A DNA stretch of 29,507 bases, from positions 1 through 29,507 of the forward strand of contig JBHEKP010000261.1 in assembly GCA_041859375.1 (NCBI GenBank). Reading direction: 5' to 3'. Source of the DNA: JBHEKP01 sp041859375 (GTDB lineage Bacteria > Hydrogenedentota > Hydrogenedentia > Hydrogenedentales > CAITNO01). This document shows positions 1 through 8,520 of this stretch, one piece after another. The notes beneath the pieces are model-generated. The model did not search any database, was not told where the DNA came from, and saw only the letters and a program-made list of their open reading frames with translations. A program made the translations under genes and the position numbers. Position 1 is the first letter of the stretch. Every line of letters starts with the position of its first letter.

Positions 1-431
1 TCGGAGGAGACCGTCACCGGGAGGGAATTGAAGGGCTGGTCCTTGCCGTGGCCCATGGCGAAGAGGTCGCCCAGCGGCGCCTCCACCGACGGATCCGCCT
101 CCCCGTCCCAGTACATGCGCACCACCAGCATCCGCGAATAATTGCGGTCCTCGGCGGCCACCGTGTTCCACAGGTGGGTGATGACGCCGGGACCCTCCAG
201 GTCGGCGATGACCAGTGTCGCGCCGGGCGCGATGGGCCGCGCGTCCCCGTTGCCGTTCTCCCAGTTCAGGTCGCAGGAGGAGGCGCGCTCCGCCGTGAAG
301 TCCTTGAGCCGCGCCAGCCCGCCGAGCGGGTCGCCCGCGGGCGCGCCCGTTCCCGTCTGGCATGCGGAAAGCCCGAACAGGGCCAGGGCGAGGCAGCAGG
401 CGGTCACGGCAAGGGAACGGGTGTGTTTCAT
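1..431 (-). CDS. GH172 / DUF2961-family lipoprotein, N-terminal part (gene runs off the window start)
   Basis: The reading frame opens with ATG at 431 and stays open to base 1, giving 143 codons. Residues 1-23 form a lipoprotein signal: basic MKHTR, a hydrophobic stretch, then the lipobox LSAC. The rest matches the start of the DUF2961 (GH172) domain: a segment with GPGVITHLWNT, then VVRMYWDGEADPSVEAPLGD, then a FAMGHG segment. These are the family's typical early motifs. Characterised GH172 enzymes act on fructan or arabinan-type furanosides. The substrate here is unknown, because the catalytic part lies outside the window. The protein should be anchored in a membrane on the periplasmic or outer side. 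A purine-rich GGAGGAG lies just upstream of the ATG and supports this start. The gene is divergent from the methyltransferase gene at 619. Confidence 0.8.
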   Translation of the reverse strand, partial: MKHTRSLAVTACCLALALFGLSACQTGTGAPAGDPLGGLARLKDFTAERASSCDLNWENGNGDARPIAPGATLVIADLEGPGVITHLWNTVAAEDRNYSRMLVVRMYWDGEADPSVEAPLGDLFAMGHGKDQPFNSLPVTVSS

Positions 432-541
432 GGCGGGCTCCTCCTGTTTTCTTTTTCCGGGCACATGGCCGGCGTCCGGCGCACAGGAGCCCATTATACA
501 TGCCGGAGCCTTTCCGCAGAAGCACGCCGGAAAATTAAAGA

Positions 542-569
542 TTGAAATGGATGAGAAATTTGGTACTAT
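542..569 (+). promoter_or_regulatory. Candidate promoter for the restriction-modification pair
   Basis: TTGAAA (542-547), a 16-bp spacer and TACTAT (564-569) lie about 50 bases upstream of the methyltransferase ATG at 619. The match to sigma-70 consensus is moderate. If it is used, transcription would start near 576, which excludes the alternative in-frame ATG at 547 as translation start. Confidence 0.3.
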
Positions 570-618
570 TCTGCATGGTGGTTTTCGGATTGAAATCACC
601 GGCCGAGGGCTGGAAGCA

Positions 619-1773
619 ATGAAAAACAAACTTACGGTTGCGGAATTTTTCGCGGGCATCGGGCTCATGCGCATGGGTCTGGAAAAGGCCGGATGGAAAG
701 TCGTCTGGGCCAATGACATAGACGCGGACAAAATGGAAATGTATCACGGGCATTTTTCCGGCGACAAGGCCCGTTTCCATCTTGGGGATGTTCATGAGGT
801 CGCGCCGGAGGTGATTCCGTCTGTCGCCCTTGCAACAGCCTCATTCCCGTGCAATGATTTGTCCCTGGCCGGTGCGCGCCGGGGACTTGCGGGCCGGCAC
901 TCAGGGGCATTTTGGGGGTTCATCAGCGCCATCAAAGGAATGGCGGATCGCAAGCCACCAATGGTTCTTCTTGAAAATGTGGCGGGTTTTTTAACTTCCC
1001 ATGACGGCAATGACCTGCGGGATGCCTGTCTTGCCCTGAACGATCTCGGGTATGCCGTGGATTTGTTGTTGATCGACGCGTCGCTTTTCGTCCCCCAAAG
1101 CAGGCAGCGCCTTTTTCTTGTGGGGATGCGGGATCAAAAGAAGTGCGCGTCCGTAAATGAAACAGCCTCGTTTTATGAATCCCAATGCCGCCCCGCCGCC
1201 GTGGCCGATTTTATCTTATGGAATCCCGACATAAACTGGGCGATACGAAAACTTCCACCCCTTGTCAAAAAAAACACCTCGCTTGGTGAAATCCTTGAGG
1301 ATTTGCCGGAAAATTCGCCTGCCTGGTGGAGCAGGGAGCGGGCGGAATATCTGCTTGGCCAGATGAGCGAGCGGCACCGGGCTGTGGCGGAAAAAATGAT
1401 ACACGGGAAAACGGTATCGTTCGGCACCGTATTCAGGCGTGTCAGAAACGGCAGGTCCATGGCGGAGCTTCGAACAGACGGCATAGCGGGTTGTCTGCGG
1501 ACACCGAGAGGGGGTAGCGGCCGGCAAATCCTTTTCGCCGCCGGAAAAGGGCGGTATGCGGTTCGCCTGCTCACCGCGCGCGAATGCGCCCGGCTCATGG
1601 GGGCAAACGATTTTAACATCACCGTGCCTTTGAACAGGGCTTTGTTTGGTTTTGGCGACGCAGTGTGCGTCCCTGTCATTACCTGGATTGCGGAAAATTA
1701 CCTCACTCCTGCCTGGAAGGAACTACATGCCGAGAGACGCGCGAAAAACCAATACGGGGCAGAAGCCGTCTGA
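619..1773 (+). CDS. DNA (cytosine-5) methyltransferase, type II R-M modification subunit
   Basis: This 384-residue protein transfers a methyl group from SAM to C5 of cytosine in DNA. The C5-methyltransferase motifs come in canonical order: motif I AEFFAGIGL (residues 8-16, SAM binding), motif IV SFPCNDLSLAG with catalytic Cys78, motif VI ENV (119-121), motif VIII QSRQR (160-164), a variable target-recognition region (about 200-330, containing TPRGGSG), motif IX RLLTARECARLMG, and motif X FGFGDAVCVPV near the end. The motif IV variant PCNDLS differs from the common PCQ.FS. I chose the ATG at 619 because it sits just before motif I and has GAGGG about ten bases upstream; an in-frame ATG at 547 would add 24 residues. 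The gene overlaps the downstream GIY-YIG nuclease gene by 47 bases in another frame. The region is visibly less GC-rich than the genes on either side. The recognition sequence cannot be read from the sequence. Confidence 0.93.
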   Translation: MKNKLTVAEFFAGIGLMRMGLEKAGWKVVWANDIDADKMEMYHGHFSGDKARFHLGDVHEVAPEVIPSVALATASFPCNDLSLAGARRGLAGRHSGAFWGFISAIKGMADRKPPMVLLENVAGFLTSHDGNDLRDACLALNDLGYAVDLLLIDASLFVPQSRQRLFLVGMRDQKKCASVNETASFYESQCRPAAVADFILWNPDINWAIRKLPPLVKKNTSLGEILEDLPENSPAWWSRERAEYLLGQMSERHRAVAEKMIHGKTVSFGTVFRRVRNGRSMAELRTDGIAGCLRTPRGGSGRQILFAAGKGRYAVRLLTARECARLMGANDFNITVPLNRALFGFGDAVCVPVITWIAENYLTPAWKELHAERRAKNQYGAEAV

Positions 1774-2437
1774 CGTTGCCGGTCTGCCGGAAGACGTGGC
1801 CGCCATTCGTGCGGAAATTCGCAAATTTTTTGCCACAAAGGACTCGCACGGCATTCGAATCGGCAGCTACAAACACGGGGTTTATGCTTTCTACGACTAT
1901 GACTCCGAGCCGATTTATGTGGGGCAGACGGAGGAGAAGTTAAGCGGCAGGGTCAGCAGGCACCTGACCAACCAAAGAACCGATGCGGTTGCGATGAACG
2001 TCCTTGATCCGTTCGAGGTGGCCCATATAGAAGTCTGGCCGCTTGACGAAATGGTGGAGGGGCTTTCACACAACGAAAAGAAAGATTTTCTGGATCGGGC
2101 TGAATACACCGTATTTCAGAAAGTTTTGAGGGAATCCGCGCTTGGAGCCATCCTGAACGAGAAAGAAATCGCCAAGCGCAATGAAATCATCCTGCCCGAA
2201 TCCCACAGGTGCCGGATCATTCCGGACGCCATCTTTGAGCAACGGAAGCATCCCGATGTGCGCATCGCGCGCCGTGCTTCAACCATCGCAAATCTCGCCC
2301 GGGTTATCAGCGAACGGGATGTCTCCCCGGGGTTGCGCAAAACACTTTTGACACAAGCCCGGCGGCTTGAGCGGCTTGCCGGACAGCGCATGAGCGAACT
2401 CGGCATCATCGGGGACTTTAAGAAAAAAGTCACGTGA
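1727..2437 (+). CDS. GIY-YIG nuclease, probable cognate restriction endonuclease
   Basis: This 236-residue protein has a recognisable GIY-YIG core: GVYAFYDYD (51-59, the GIY strand), IYVGQT (63-68, the YIG strand), an Arg/His pair in SGRVSRHL (Arg75, His79), and a later AEYTVFQ...AILN segment giving the metal-binding Glu (Glu126) and the Asn (Asn144) typical of active members. A basic C-terminal helical region (175-220) could contact DNA. Known GIY-YIG type II restriction enzymes include Eco29kI and Hpy188I. The protein resembles these in architecture, but I cannot assign it to either group. The 47-base overlap with the methyltransferase gene points to a translationally coupled modification and restriction pair, so the likely role is cleaving DNA that lacks the methyl mark. 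A non-restriction GIY-YIG protein remains possible. Confidence 0.8.
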   Translation: MPRDARKTNTGQKPSDVAGLPEDVAAIRAEIRKFFATKDSHGIRIGSYKHGVYAFYDYDSEPIYVGQTEEKLSGRVSRHLTNQRTDAVAMNVLDPFEVAHIEVWPLDEMVEGLSHNEKKDFLDRAEYTVFQKVLRESALGAILNEKEIAKRNEIILPESHRCRIIPDAIFEQRKHPDVRIARRASTIANLARVISERDVSPGLRKTLLTQARRLERLAGQRMSELGIIGDFKKKVT

Positions 2438-2481
2438 GTTGAACCGCCAACGTTTTTGCTGGCCGGTTATTGAAACAGCCG

Positions 2482-4230
2482 CTAGTTGAAGTGCCTGCGC
2501 AGGGCCTCCACGATGGCCTCGGCGTAGTCCTGGCGCCATTTGGGGTCGGAGAGGTTCCGCTGGTCCTCGGGGTTGGTCATGTTGCCGGTTTCAATGAGCA
2601 CCTTGGTGGGGATGCAGCAGTTGCGCAGCACGGCGGGGAGGTAGGCCCGGCCGCGGCTCTGGCGGATGACGTTGCGGATGGGATCGCCCGCGTCGTGCAC
2701 CTTGACGGGCGGCCTGCTTTGGTTGAGCGCGGCGATCAGGTGCCTGGCGAAGAGCAGGGAGATGGCCTCGTCGCGCCGGGCCTGCACGTCCGGGCAGGCG
2801 GAACTGGCCCCCCTGGCCTCGGCGTAGGCGCGGTAGGCCGGCCCCAGCGACATGTCTGCGCCGCGCCGGTAGGCGGAGCCGGGCACGTAAATCATGGTTC
2901 CCCGGAGGGACTCGTTGTAGAGCGAGTCGCAGTGGATGGAAATGAAAATCATTTTCCTGTCATCCACGCCGTCGCCGTTTTCCTTCTGGCGGATGCTGTT
3001 GGCCAGGCACCAGCGCAGGTTTGCGGAGAATTTGGCGTCCTCGTTCGGGTAGTTGGGCGTGGTGAGCACCCGCTCGTCCGTGTCATGGGTGAAGCGGCGG
3101 CAGTCGGAGGGCTCGTAGCCCTGGTCCGGGTCGAGCATGGTCACATGCACCCGCGCGCGGGTGGTGGTTTCCAGCAGCGCCTTTGCGCGGCACATGATGT
3201 CGTAGTTCAGCTCGTCCTCGTAGAGGCATAGGCGCGCCTCGGCGGCCCCCTGGTCGCGGCCGCCGTGGCCCGGATCAAGCACCACCACCACGCCGTCCAA
3301 ATCCTCGGAGGCCACCTGCTCGGACTCCAGCTGGCGCGCCTCGGCGCGCACCGCCTCATATTCCGCGCGGAGTTCGGAACCCTCGGGCTGGTAGGCGTCG
3401 GAGAGCATTTCCAGCGGAATCAGGATCCGGTCGCCCGGTTCGATTTTGCGCGCGTCCCTGATGCCGCTGCGTTTTTGGATGATTTCACAGGCCTCGCGCA
3501 CCTCGGCGTTCATGCTGAAGTCGGTGAAGCGCACCACCACGGAGGAGTACAGGCTTTCGCCCTTCTTCATCCGGTATTCGGCGTATTTTCCCTGCCGGTC
3601 CCCGCCGTAGCGGAGCACGCCGTTCCCGGCAGGCCGCGGCCCGGACGGATCCAGGGGTTCCAGCATTCCTGCTTCCCTGCCGCCCTTCGGGCGGTTGGGG
3701 GAGAGTGTTTTCATCGCCGGGAGAAGCCTGTCCCGGGGCATCATGGCCTGGCCGCCGGTTTCGCTCAGGGCGCGGGCGTTTCCCGGGGAGCCCGTCAGCC
3801 ATTCCGCAAGGGCTTCCGGCGTTTCGCCCCCGCCGGAGGCTTTGTGCCACCATCCGGCCTCGTCCACGTAATCCTCGGGAAAGAGGGTTTCCAGCACGCG
3901 GCGCTGCGCTGCGCCACCCAGCCGGGCAAAGGGAACCGCCACCGCCATGCGGTCCTTGTATTGTTTCCATTCCTCGGGATTGGCCAAATATTTGCCAAAA
4001 AGCGCCTGTGCCGAGTCGCCCCGGGGCGGCTGCACCTCGACAAAAAGCATGGTTCCCCCGCGCAGCACCGCCTGCACCCGGGGCTCCACCTCCCGGCGTA
4101 TCATGGCCACCGCCCCCGCATCCAGCGCCGCCAGCAGAACAGCCACGCAAAACAGCACCCCGGCGGAAAAGCGCCAGGCAGCACGCTGTCCGTCCGGAAT
4201 CTTCATGCTTTTGGCAGTTATCGCAACCAT
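2482..4230 (-). CDS. N-acetylmuramoyl-L-alanine amidase (Amidase_3) with LysM-like segment
   Basis: This 582-residue envelope protein should cleave the amide between N-acetylmuramic acid and L-alanine in peptidoglycan. Residues 19-42 form one N-terminal membrane segment or signal anchor. Residues 218-275 (YRMKKGESLYSSVV ... IEPGDRILIPLEML) look like a LysM-type wall-binding module. The Amidase_3 catalytic domain runs from about 313 to the end: DPGHGG with zinc ligand His322, Glu338 in YEDELN, His433 in SIHCDS, and catalytic Glu547 in LIETGNMTN. The region around 120-205 is low complexity. The ATG at 4230 has GGGAG about 8 bases upstream. The gene stands alone, convergent with the R-M pair, and divergent from the glycosylation block. 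It is longer than single-domain amidases because of the anchor, linker and LysM part. Confidence 0.9.
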   Translation of the reverse strand: MVAITAKSMKIPDGQRAAWRFSAGVLFCVAVLLAALDAGAVAMIRREVEPRVQAVLRGGTMLFVEVQPPRGDSAQALFGKYLANPEEWKQYKDRMAVAVPFARLGGAAQRRVLETLFPEDYVDEAGWWHKASGGGETPEALAEWLTGSPGNARALSETGGQAMMPRDRLLPAMKTLSPNRPKGGREAGMLEPLDPSGPRPAGNGVLRYGGDRQGKYAEYRMKKGESLYSSVVVRFTDFSMNAEVREACEIIQKRSGIRDARKIEPGDRILIPLEMLSDAYQPEGSELRAEYEAVRAEARQLESEQVASEDLDGVVVVLDPGHGGRDQGAAEARLCLYEDELNYDIMCRAKALLETTTRARVHVTMLDPDQGYEPSDCRRFTHDTDERVLTTPNYPNEDAKFSANLRWCLANSIRQKENGDGVDDRKMIFISIHCDSLYNESLRGTMIYVPGSAYRRGADMSLGPAYRAYAEARGASSACPDVQARRDEAISLLFARHLIAALNQSRPPVKVHDAGDPIRNVIRQSRGRAYLPAVLRNCCIPTKVLIETGNMTNPEDQRNLSDPKWRQDYAEAIVEALRRHFN

Positions 4231-4248
4231 ACGCTGCTCCCTAGTTCC

Positions 4249-4276
4249 AATATAATGTAGCAGGAGGGGCCATCAA
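4249..4276 (-). promoter_or_regulatory. Candidate promoter for the amidase gene
   Basis: On the minus strand, TTGATG (4276-4271), a 16-bp spacer and TATATT (4254-4249) sit just upstream of the amidase ATG at 4230. The implied leader is very short, about a dozen bases, but still holds the GGGAG ribosome site. Confidence 0.35.
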
Positions 4277-4451
4277 AATACAATATGTTGTGTTTTGTTT
4301 CAAGAAGGCCAATTCCCCGCCCACATATTGTGCCGGCGTTCTGTGCATTTCCAAGACGGTTATCCGGTTCTGTTTGGAAGTCTGGCCGTGATATACTTCT
4401 GACCTCACAGGGAAAATTCGACGGGCGGAGGGGCGGGACCGGTCAAAACAC

Positions 4452-5141
4452 ATGTTTTTGTCAGCCATAGAACCGTCCACCCTGCTTTGGGAGGCTGCGG
4501 GTGTGACGGGGGCCGTGATTTTTTACGGCCGTTTTTACGTTCAGTGGATAGCCTCGGAAAGACGCGGCCGCAGTGTCATGCCCGTGGTTTTCTGGTATAT
4601 GAGCGGTGCGGGCTCCGTGGTGCTGTTGCTGTACGGTGTTTTTTACCAGCATTCGCCCGTGGGCGCCCTCAGCCACTGTTTCAACAGCGTGATTTACGCG
4701 CGCAACCTGGTGCACATCTGGCGGGAGCGGGGCGTGCTGACGCGGCGGTTGTCCCTCCTGTTCCACGGCTCCGTGGCGCTGTTCATCCTGGCGGGTGTCG
4801 CCATGGTGGCGGCGACGTGGCTGCATGAATACCACCAGACCCGGGGCGGCGCACCCGGCGAGGCGGCGCGCGCATGGCTGTGGATAGGCGTGGGCGTGGC
4901 CGGACAGGCGCTTTTCGCGGGGCGCTTCATCCTGCAATGGGCGGCGACGGAGATGAAAAAGCGCAGCGTGGTGCCCCCCGCCTTCTGGTATCTGAGCGTT
5001 GCCGCGTCGCTGCTGCTCATGGCCTCCCACCTGCAGCGGATGGAATGGGTCTACGCCGCGGGCCTGGCGGGCACGCTGGTCGTCTACGTCCGCAACATCC
5101 ACCTCATCCGCGCCGGGCGCGGCGCGGACGCGGGGGAATAA
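4452..5141 (+). CDS. Membrane protein with two tandem LABN (lipid A biosynthesis N-terminal) domains
   Basis: This 229-residue integral membrane protein is an internal duplication. The first half has FYGRFYVQW (24-32) and RSVMPVVFWYMS (40-51). The second has FAGRFILQW (155-163) and RSVVPPAFWYLS (171-182). Each half ends with a Y-A/V-RN-type segment (IYARNLVHIW near 81-90; VYVRNIHLIR near 211-220). This is the LABN (PF07578-type) pattern, here twice. Hydrophobic segments imply about six membrane helices. LABN proteins tend to be found beside membrane glycosyltransferases, and three follow here. A role in moving or modifying a lipid-linked sugar is a reasonable inference, but the biochemical function is not settled. 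No strong ribosome site lies directly before the ATG; a weak TATACT at 4392-4397 may be the -10 element. Confidence 0.85.
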   Translation: MFLSAIEPSTLLWEAAGVTGAVIFYGRFYVQWIASERRGRSVMPVVFWYMSGAGSVVLLLYGVFYQHSPVGALSHCFNSVIYARNLVHIWRERGVLTRRLSLLFHGSVALFILAGVAMVAATWLHEYHQTRGGAPGEAARAWLWIGVGVAGQALFAGRFILQWAATEMKKRSVVPPAFWYLSVAASLLLMASHLQRMEWVYAAGLAGTLVVYVRNIHLIRAGRGADAGE

Positions 5142-5150
5142 CCCATTTTC

Positions 5151-5179
5151 TTGCCTGGGAAACGCGCCCCCGGTAGAAT
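5151..5179 (+). promoter_or_regulatory. Candidate promoter inside the glycosylation block
   Basis: TTGCCT (5151-5156), a 17-bp spacer and TAGAAT (5174-5179) precede the ATG at 5227, giving a leader of about 40 bases that contains AGGGAC. This suggests that the exported-protein and glycosyltransferase genes can be transcribed separately from the LABN gene. Confidence 0.45.
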
Positions 5180-5226
5180 GATCCCCGTTTAGATCGGACC
5201 TTATAACAACAGGGACAACCACAGCC

Positions 5227-6444
5227 ATGAGCATCCTCCGATTGACAGCCGCAGCCCTGCTGGCGGCGGCTCCGGTGATGGCGCAGGAGGCGGCGGCCCC
5301 GGCGGAACCGCAGCCGGGTCCGCGGTTCCAGCCGCTGGACTCAACCACCGCCGGCGGGGCAAAGTCCGGGGCGCAGGCCAAACCGGCCACCCCCGGCGCG
5401 CCGGGCGCGCCGGTCATTGTCAACTACTGGCAGCTGGTGCGCGACGTGATGAGGCGCATCGACGCCATGCCCCCCCGCAAGAACAGCATCGGCCGGGGTT
5501 TGGACACGCCCGGCCAGGAATACCCCTTCGAGGCGTTCCGCCACCTGCGCATGTCCGATTTGCTGCGGGCCGCCCGCGAGAGCGTGGACGCGACGCGCCG
5601 TGAAAACGCCGAGCGGCCCGAGGCCGAGGTGTTCCGGAAGGTACGGGAGAACATCAGCCTCTGCCTGGAATACGCGCCGTTGCTGGCGCGCGAGTCCAGC
5701 GAGGCGATCAACCTCTCCCTGGTGGCCGCGGACCGCAACGAGCCGGTGGAACTGCGCCGGTTCCTGCTGGAGCGCATGCAGCCGGGGCAGGCGGAGGTGA
5801 CGCTGCTGGGCATGTACCTCGAGGAGAGTTTCGACCGGTTCTCCGACGACTTTTACAAGAACGTCCGGGCCGCCGCCGCCTTTCCCGGCGAGACGCCCGA
5901 AATCCAGATAATGGCCATCCGCGTGCTTTACGACCGGACGTGGCGCAAGTATGAGAACACCTTCCGGGCGGATCCGGTGGTTGCGGAGAAGGAGAAATCG
6001 GAGGGCAAGCCCCTTTCGCCGGCGCTGCTGCTGGCGGAGCCGCCCCTGGAAATTGGCCGCGACACCCGCGGCGCGCTGGAGGATCAGGGGGCCCTGTTCG
6101 CGGACATCGCCGCGGCGATCATTCCCCACATCGAGCCGGACAGCATCCGGGACGAGTCGGTGAAGGAGGAAACCCGCGCCATTCTCAGGCGGATGCTGGA
6201 CAATGTGTTGCTGCCCGACCGCAACCGGCTGCTGAAGGCGCTTGATCCCAGCCTTGTCATCGAGGAACCGAAGACCATGGCCGGTTTCGAGCTTCCCCCC
6301 GGCTTCCAGGCGGTCTCGCCCGCCCCCGCCGGGGACTCCGTCCCGCCGCCCCCCGGCGGAACCGACACCGAAACGGAAACGGAAACGGACGCCACCCCGG
6401 AGATAAAGATTGGCCCGGACGGCATGCCCGTGATGGCCCAGTAA
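5227..6444 (+). CDS. Exported protein of unknown function with Pro/Ala-rich ends
   Basis: I do not recognise this 405-residue protein. Residues 1-19 (MSILRLTAAALLAAAPVMA) are a signal peptide with an AxA-type cleavage site before QEAAAP. Residues 20-65 are low-complexity Ala/Pro/Gly. Residues about 68-335 are a compact, charged, apparently alpha-helical domain with many Arg/Glu pairs and no catalytic motif that I can name. Residues 345-395 return to Pro-rich sequence, with a TETETET tract encoded by a perfect 6-bp repeat, and the chain ends GPDGMPVMAQ. It lies between the LABN gene and the first glycosyltransferase, 47 bases upstream of the latter and in the same direction. A periplasmic accessory or scaffold role in the same process is a guess from context. 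AGGGAC lies upstream of the ATG. Confidence 0.75.
   Translation: MSILRLTAAALLAAAPVMAQEAAAPAEPQPGPRFQPLDSTTAGGAKSGAQAKPATPGAPGAPVIVNYWQLVRDVMRRIDAMPPRKNSIGRGLDTPGQEYPFEAFRHLRMSDLLRAARESVDATRRENAERPEAEVFRKVRENISLCLEYAPLLARESSEAINLSLVAADRNEPVELRRFLLERMQPGQAEVTLLGMYLEESFDRFSDDFYKNVRAAAAFPGETPEIQIMAIRVLYDRTWRKYENTFRADPVVAEKEKSEGKPLSPALLLAEPPLEIGRDTRGALEDQGALFADIAAAIIPHIEPDSIRDESVKEETRAILRRMLDNVLLPDRNRLLKALDPSLVIEEPKTMAGFELPPGFQAVSPAPAGDSVPPPPGGTDTETETETDATPEIKIGPDGMPVMAQ
6371..6388 (+). repeat. Short in-frame hexamer repeat (AAACGG x3)
   Basis: Three perfect copies of AAACGG encode alternating Thr and Glu in the C-terminal linker of the exported protein. A 6-bp unit changes length without shifting frame, so copy-number change would only lengthen or shorten the linker. 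Confidence 0.7.
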
Positions 6445-6491
6445 CCCGACACGACGCAAACACGGGCGCAAACCCCGCAGGGGACTGTTCC

Positions 6492-8384
6492 ATGAGCGCA
6501 AACCGCTGGTTGAGTGTGCTTTTCCTTGGATGTGCCGCAGCGCTGCTCGGGTTAAATCTCGGCGGCTACGATGTCTGGCCCGCCGACGAGCCCCGCTACG
6601 CCCAGGTGGCCCGCGAGATGATGCAAAGCGGCGACTGGCTTTCGCCCCGCATCAACAACGAGCCCTACATGGAGAAGCCGCCCCTCCTTTTCTGGTCCAT
6701 CGCCCTGGCCTCCCTGCCGCAGGGGGATGTCTCCCCGCTGACCGCGCGCATCCCCTCCCTGATCTCCGCACTGGTGACGGCGGCGCTGACCGGCCTGCTC
6801 GCGTGGCGCATGTTCGGCGCGCGCGCGGCCTTCTGGTCCGCGGCGGTGCTGGCCACCGGCCTGCGGTTCTGGTGGCAGGCGCGCACCGGCCAGATTGACA
6901 TGGTGCTCACGGCATGCGTCACCACCGCCGTTTACCACCTCTGGCGCTGGGACGGCGACCGCCGGAACTGGCGGCTTGCCATAATCTACGGCGCGCTGGC
7001 GCTGGGCGTGCTCGCCAAAGGGCCTGTGGCGCTGGTGTTTCCCCTTTTGCTGGGCTTCTTCTTTTTCCGGGGCAACCCGGATGCCCGCCGTGGCGCGCAC
7101 TGGATTTTCGGTCTGGCCGCCGTGGCGGCCATCGCCTGCCTTTGGTACATTCCCGCGCGCATGGCCGTGGCGGCCGCGCCCGGGGAGGCGGTGGCCGAGG
7201 GCATCGGCGGCAACCTGTTCCGCAACATCATCGGCCGGGTTTTCCTGGGCGTGAGCAAGGCCCAGGCCCCGTGGTATTACATTGTCAATCTGCCCGCCGA
7301 CCTGTTTCCCTGGTCGCTCTTCCTGCCCTGGACCCTGGTGTGGATGTGGCGCAACCGTTACTCCTCCAAAATGCACCATTACCTGTGGTGCTGGACCGTG
7401 CCCGCGCTTATCTTCTTCTCGCTGGCCATCGGCAAGCGCGCCCTGTACATCCTTCCCCTCTATCCGGCATTCGCAATCATCCTTGCCATGAGCGTGCTGG
7501 AACTGATGGACGGCACCCGCGCGCGGTGGCGGTGCGTGACCGGTGTCGTTTTCGGGGCGTTCCTGCTCCTGCTCGGAGCGGCGCCCCTCGCCCTGCCGCT
7601 CACCCCGTATAAAGACGCCTTCGGCGCGGGTGTCATCGTGTTTTCAGTGGTGGTGCTGGCAACGGGCGCGGGCGTGCTGGTGTATTCCCTGCGCTCGGGG
7701 GGGAAATCACTCCACGCTGTTTTCGCCGGGGCCATGCTGGCTGTGTTCACCCCGCTGGCGCTGTTCATGCTTCCGGCCATGAACCCCTATGTCTCGGCCC
7801 GCGACTTCTGTGCGCCCGTGCGCGGTGTGGCGGAATCGGGCGCGGCCTTCCGCCTCTATTCCCTTGGTTTTTCTCGCGAGGAGTATGTCTTTTACGCGAA
7901 GCACTTCCACGAGCCCCGCTTTGTAAGCCTGGTGGGCATGGATCGCATCCCGCCGGAAAAACTGATGGATGCGGCGGAACTCCAGCGCAAGGCGCGCAAA
8001 CTCATCACAAAGGCGGTGGAGGACGTGCCCGTGGCCGACATGTCGGCCCCCACGGCGGAGGAGCGCGCCGCCCTCGCCGCGGCCATCCAGCGGGCCGTCG
8101 AATCCGCGGGTGGGGACCGGGAAAAGATGCTGGCCTTTGAGGACGAGCTGCGCGCGGAGTTGAACGCCTTTGCGGCGGAGTTCTTCGGGCCCGAACCGGC
8201 CTTCCTCTTCGTGATGGACGACGACTGGCGCTGGATGCGCCCGTTGCTGGCGGAGGAAACCCCCGGCGGCCATGTGCTTCGCCACCAGCAGGTGGGACGG
8301 CGCGACGTGCTGCTCCTCGCCAACGACGCCGGAAGAGCCCTTGCGGAAGAAAGCGGCGGCGCACCGTCCGGAGGCGGCGGCTGA
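6492..8384 (+). CDS. ArnT-like GT39-family membrane glycosyltransferase
   Basis: This 630-residue polytopic protein belongs to the PMT/ArnT clan, which moves a sugar from a polyprenyl-phosphate carrier to an acceptor on the periplasmic side. After the first membrane helix (residues 6-24) comes ADEPRYAQVAREM, with Asp32 and Glu33 in the DE.RYA motif typical of ArnT, then NNEPYMEKPPLLFW, a close match to the family's substrate-loop region. About ten to twelve further hydrophobic segments run to about residue 435. Residues 440-630 are a soluble periplasmic tail with a charged helical stretch (about 490-560). AGGGGA lies upstream of the ATG. The gene is in line with the exported protein and two more members of the clan. 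The sugar and acceptor (lipid A, protein or other glycan) cannot be told from sequence. Confidence 0.88.
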   Translation: MSANRWLSVLFLGCAAALLGLNLGGYDVWPADEPRYAQVAREMMQSGDWLSPRINNEPYMEKPPLLFWSIALASLPQGDVSPLTARIPSLISALVTAALTGLLAWRMFGARAAFWSAAVLATGLRFWWQARTGQIDMVLTACVTTAVYHLWRWDGDRRNWRLAIIYGALALGVLAKGPVALVFPLLLGFFFFRGNPDARRGAHWIFGLAAVAAIACLWYIPARMAVAAAPGEAVAEGIGGNLFRNIIGRVFLGVSKAQAPWYYIVNLPADLFPWSLFLPWTLVWMWRNRYSSKMHHYLWCWTVPALIFFSLAIGKRALYILPLYPAFAIILAMSVLELMDGTRARWRCVTGVVFGAFLLLLGAAPLALPLTPYKDAFGAGVIVFSVVVLATGAGVLVYSLRSGGKSLHAVFAGAMLAVFTPLALFMLPAMNPYVSARDFCAPVRGVAESGAAFRLYSLGFSREEYVFYAKHFHEPRFVSLVGMDRIPPEKLMDAAELQRKARKLITKAVEDVPVADMSAPTAEERAALAAAIQRAVESAGGDREKMLAFEDELRAELNAFAAEFFGPEPAFLFVMDDDWRWMRPLLAEETPGGHVLRHQQVGRRDVLLLANDAGRALAEESGGAPSGGGG

Positions 8385-8483
8385 CCGTACCGCCCACGGG
8401 GGGCGCTGGCGCGTTCACGTTCCGTGCGGGCCTTTCCCCCGCCCATCCCCCGCCGCCGTGCGGCGGCGGCACCTTCTGGAATA

Positions 8484-8513
8484 TTGGGCTGGGTCGCGCC
8501 GATTATCTATAAT
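8484..8513 (+). promoter_or_regulatory. Candidate promoter with perfect TATAAT directly before the second glycosyltransferase
   Basis: TTGGGC (8484-8489), an 18-bp spacer and a perfect TATAAT (8508-8513) fall in the 136-base gap between two glycosyltransferase genes. The predicted start of transcription, about 8520, coincides with the GTG at 8521, so the message could be leaderless. Confidence 0.4.
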
Positions 8514-8520
8514 CACGGCT

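Noticed and set aside
142..618. In-frame upstream extension of the methyltransferase, giving 543 residues
   Set aside because: The extra N-terminus overlaps the divergent GH172 lipoprotein gene on the other strand, shows no family similarity, and the C5-methyltransferase motif I starts just after the ATG at 619.
2442..2468. Inverted repeat AACCG..CCA / TGG..CGGTT after the GIY-YIG gene
   Set aside because: The stem is short and bulged and no T-run follows, so I do not call it a terminator.
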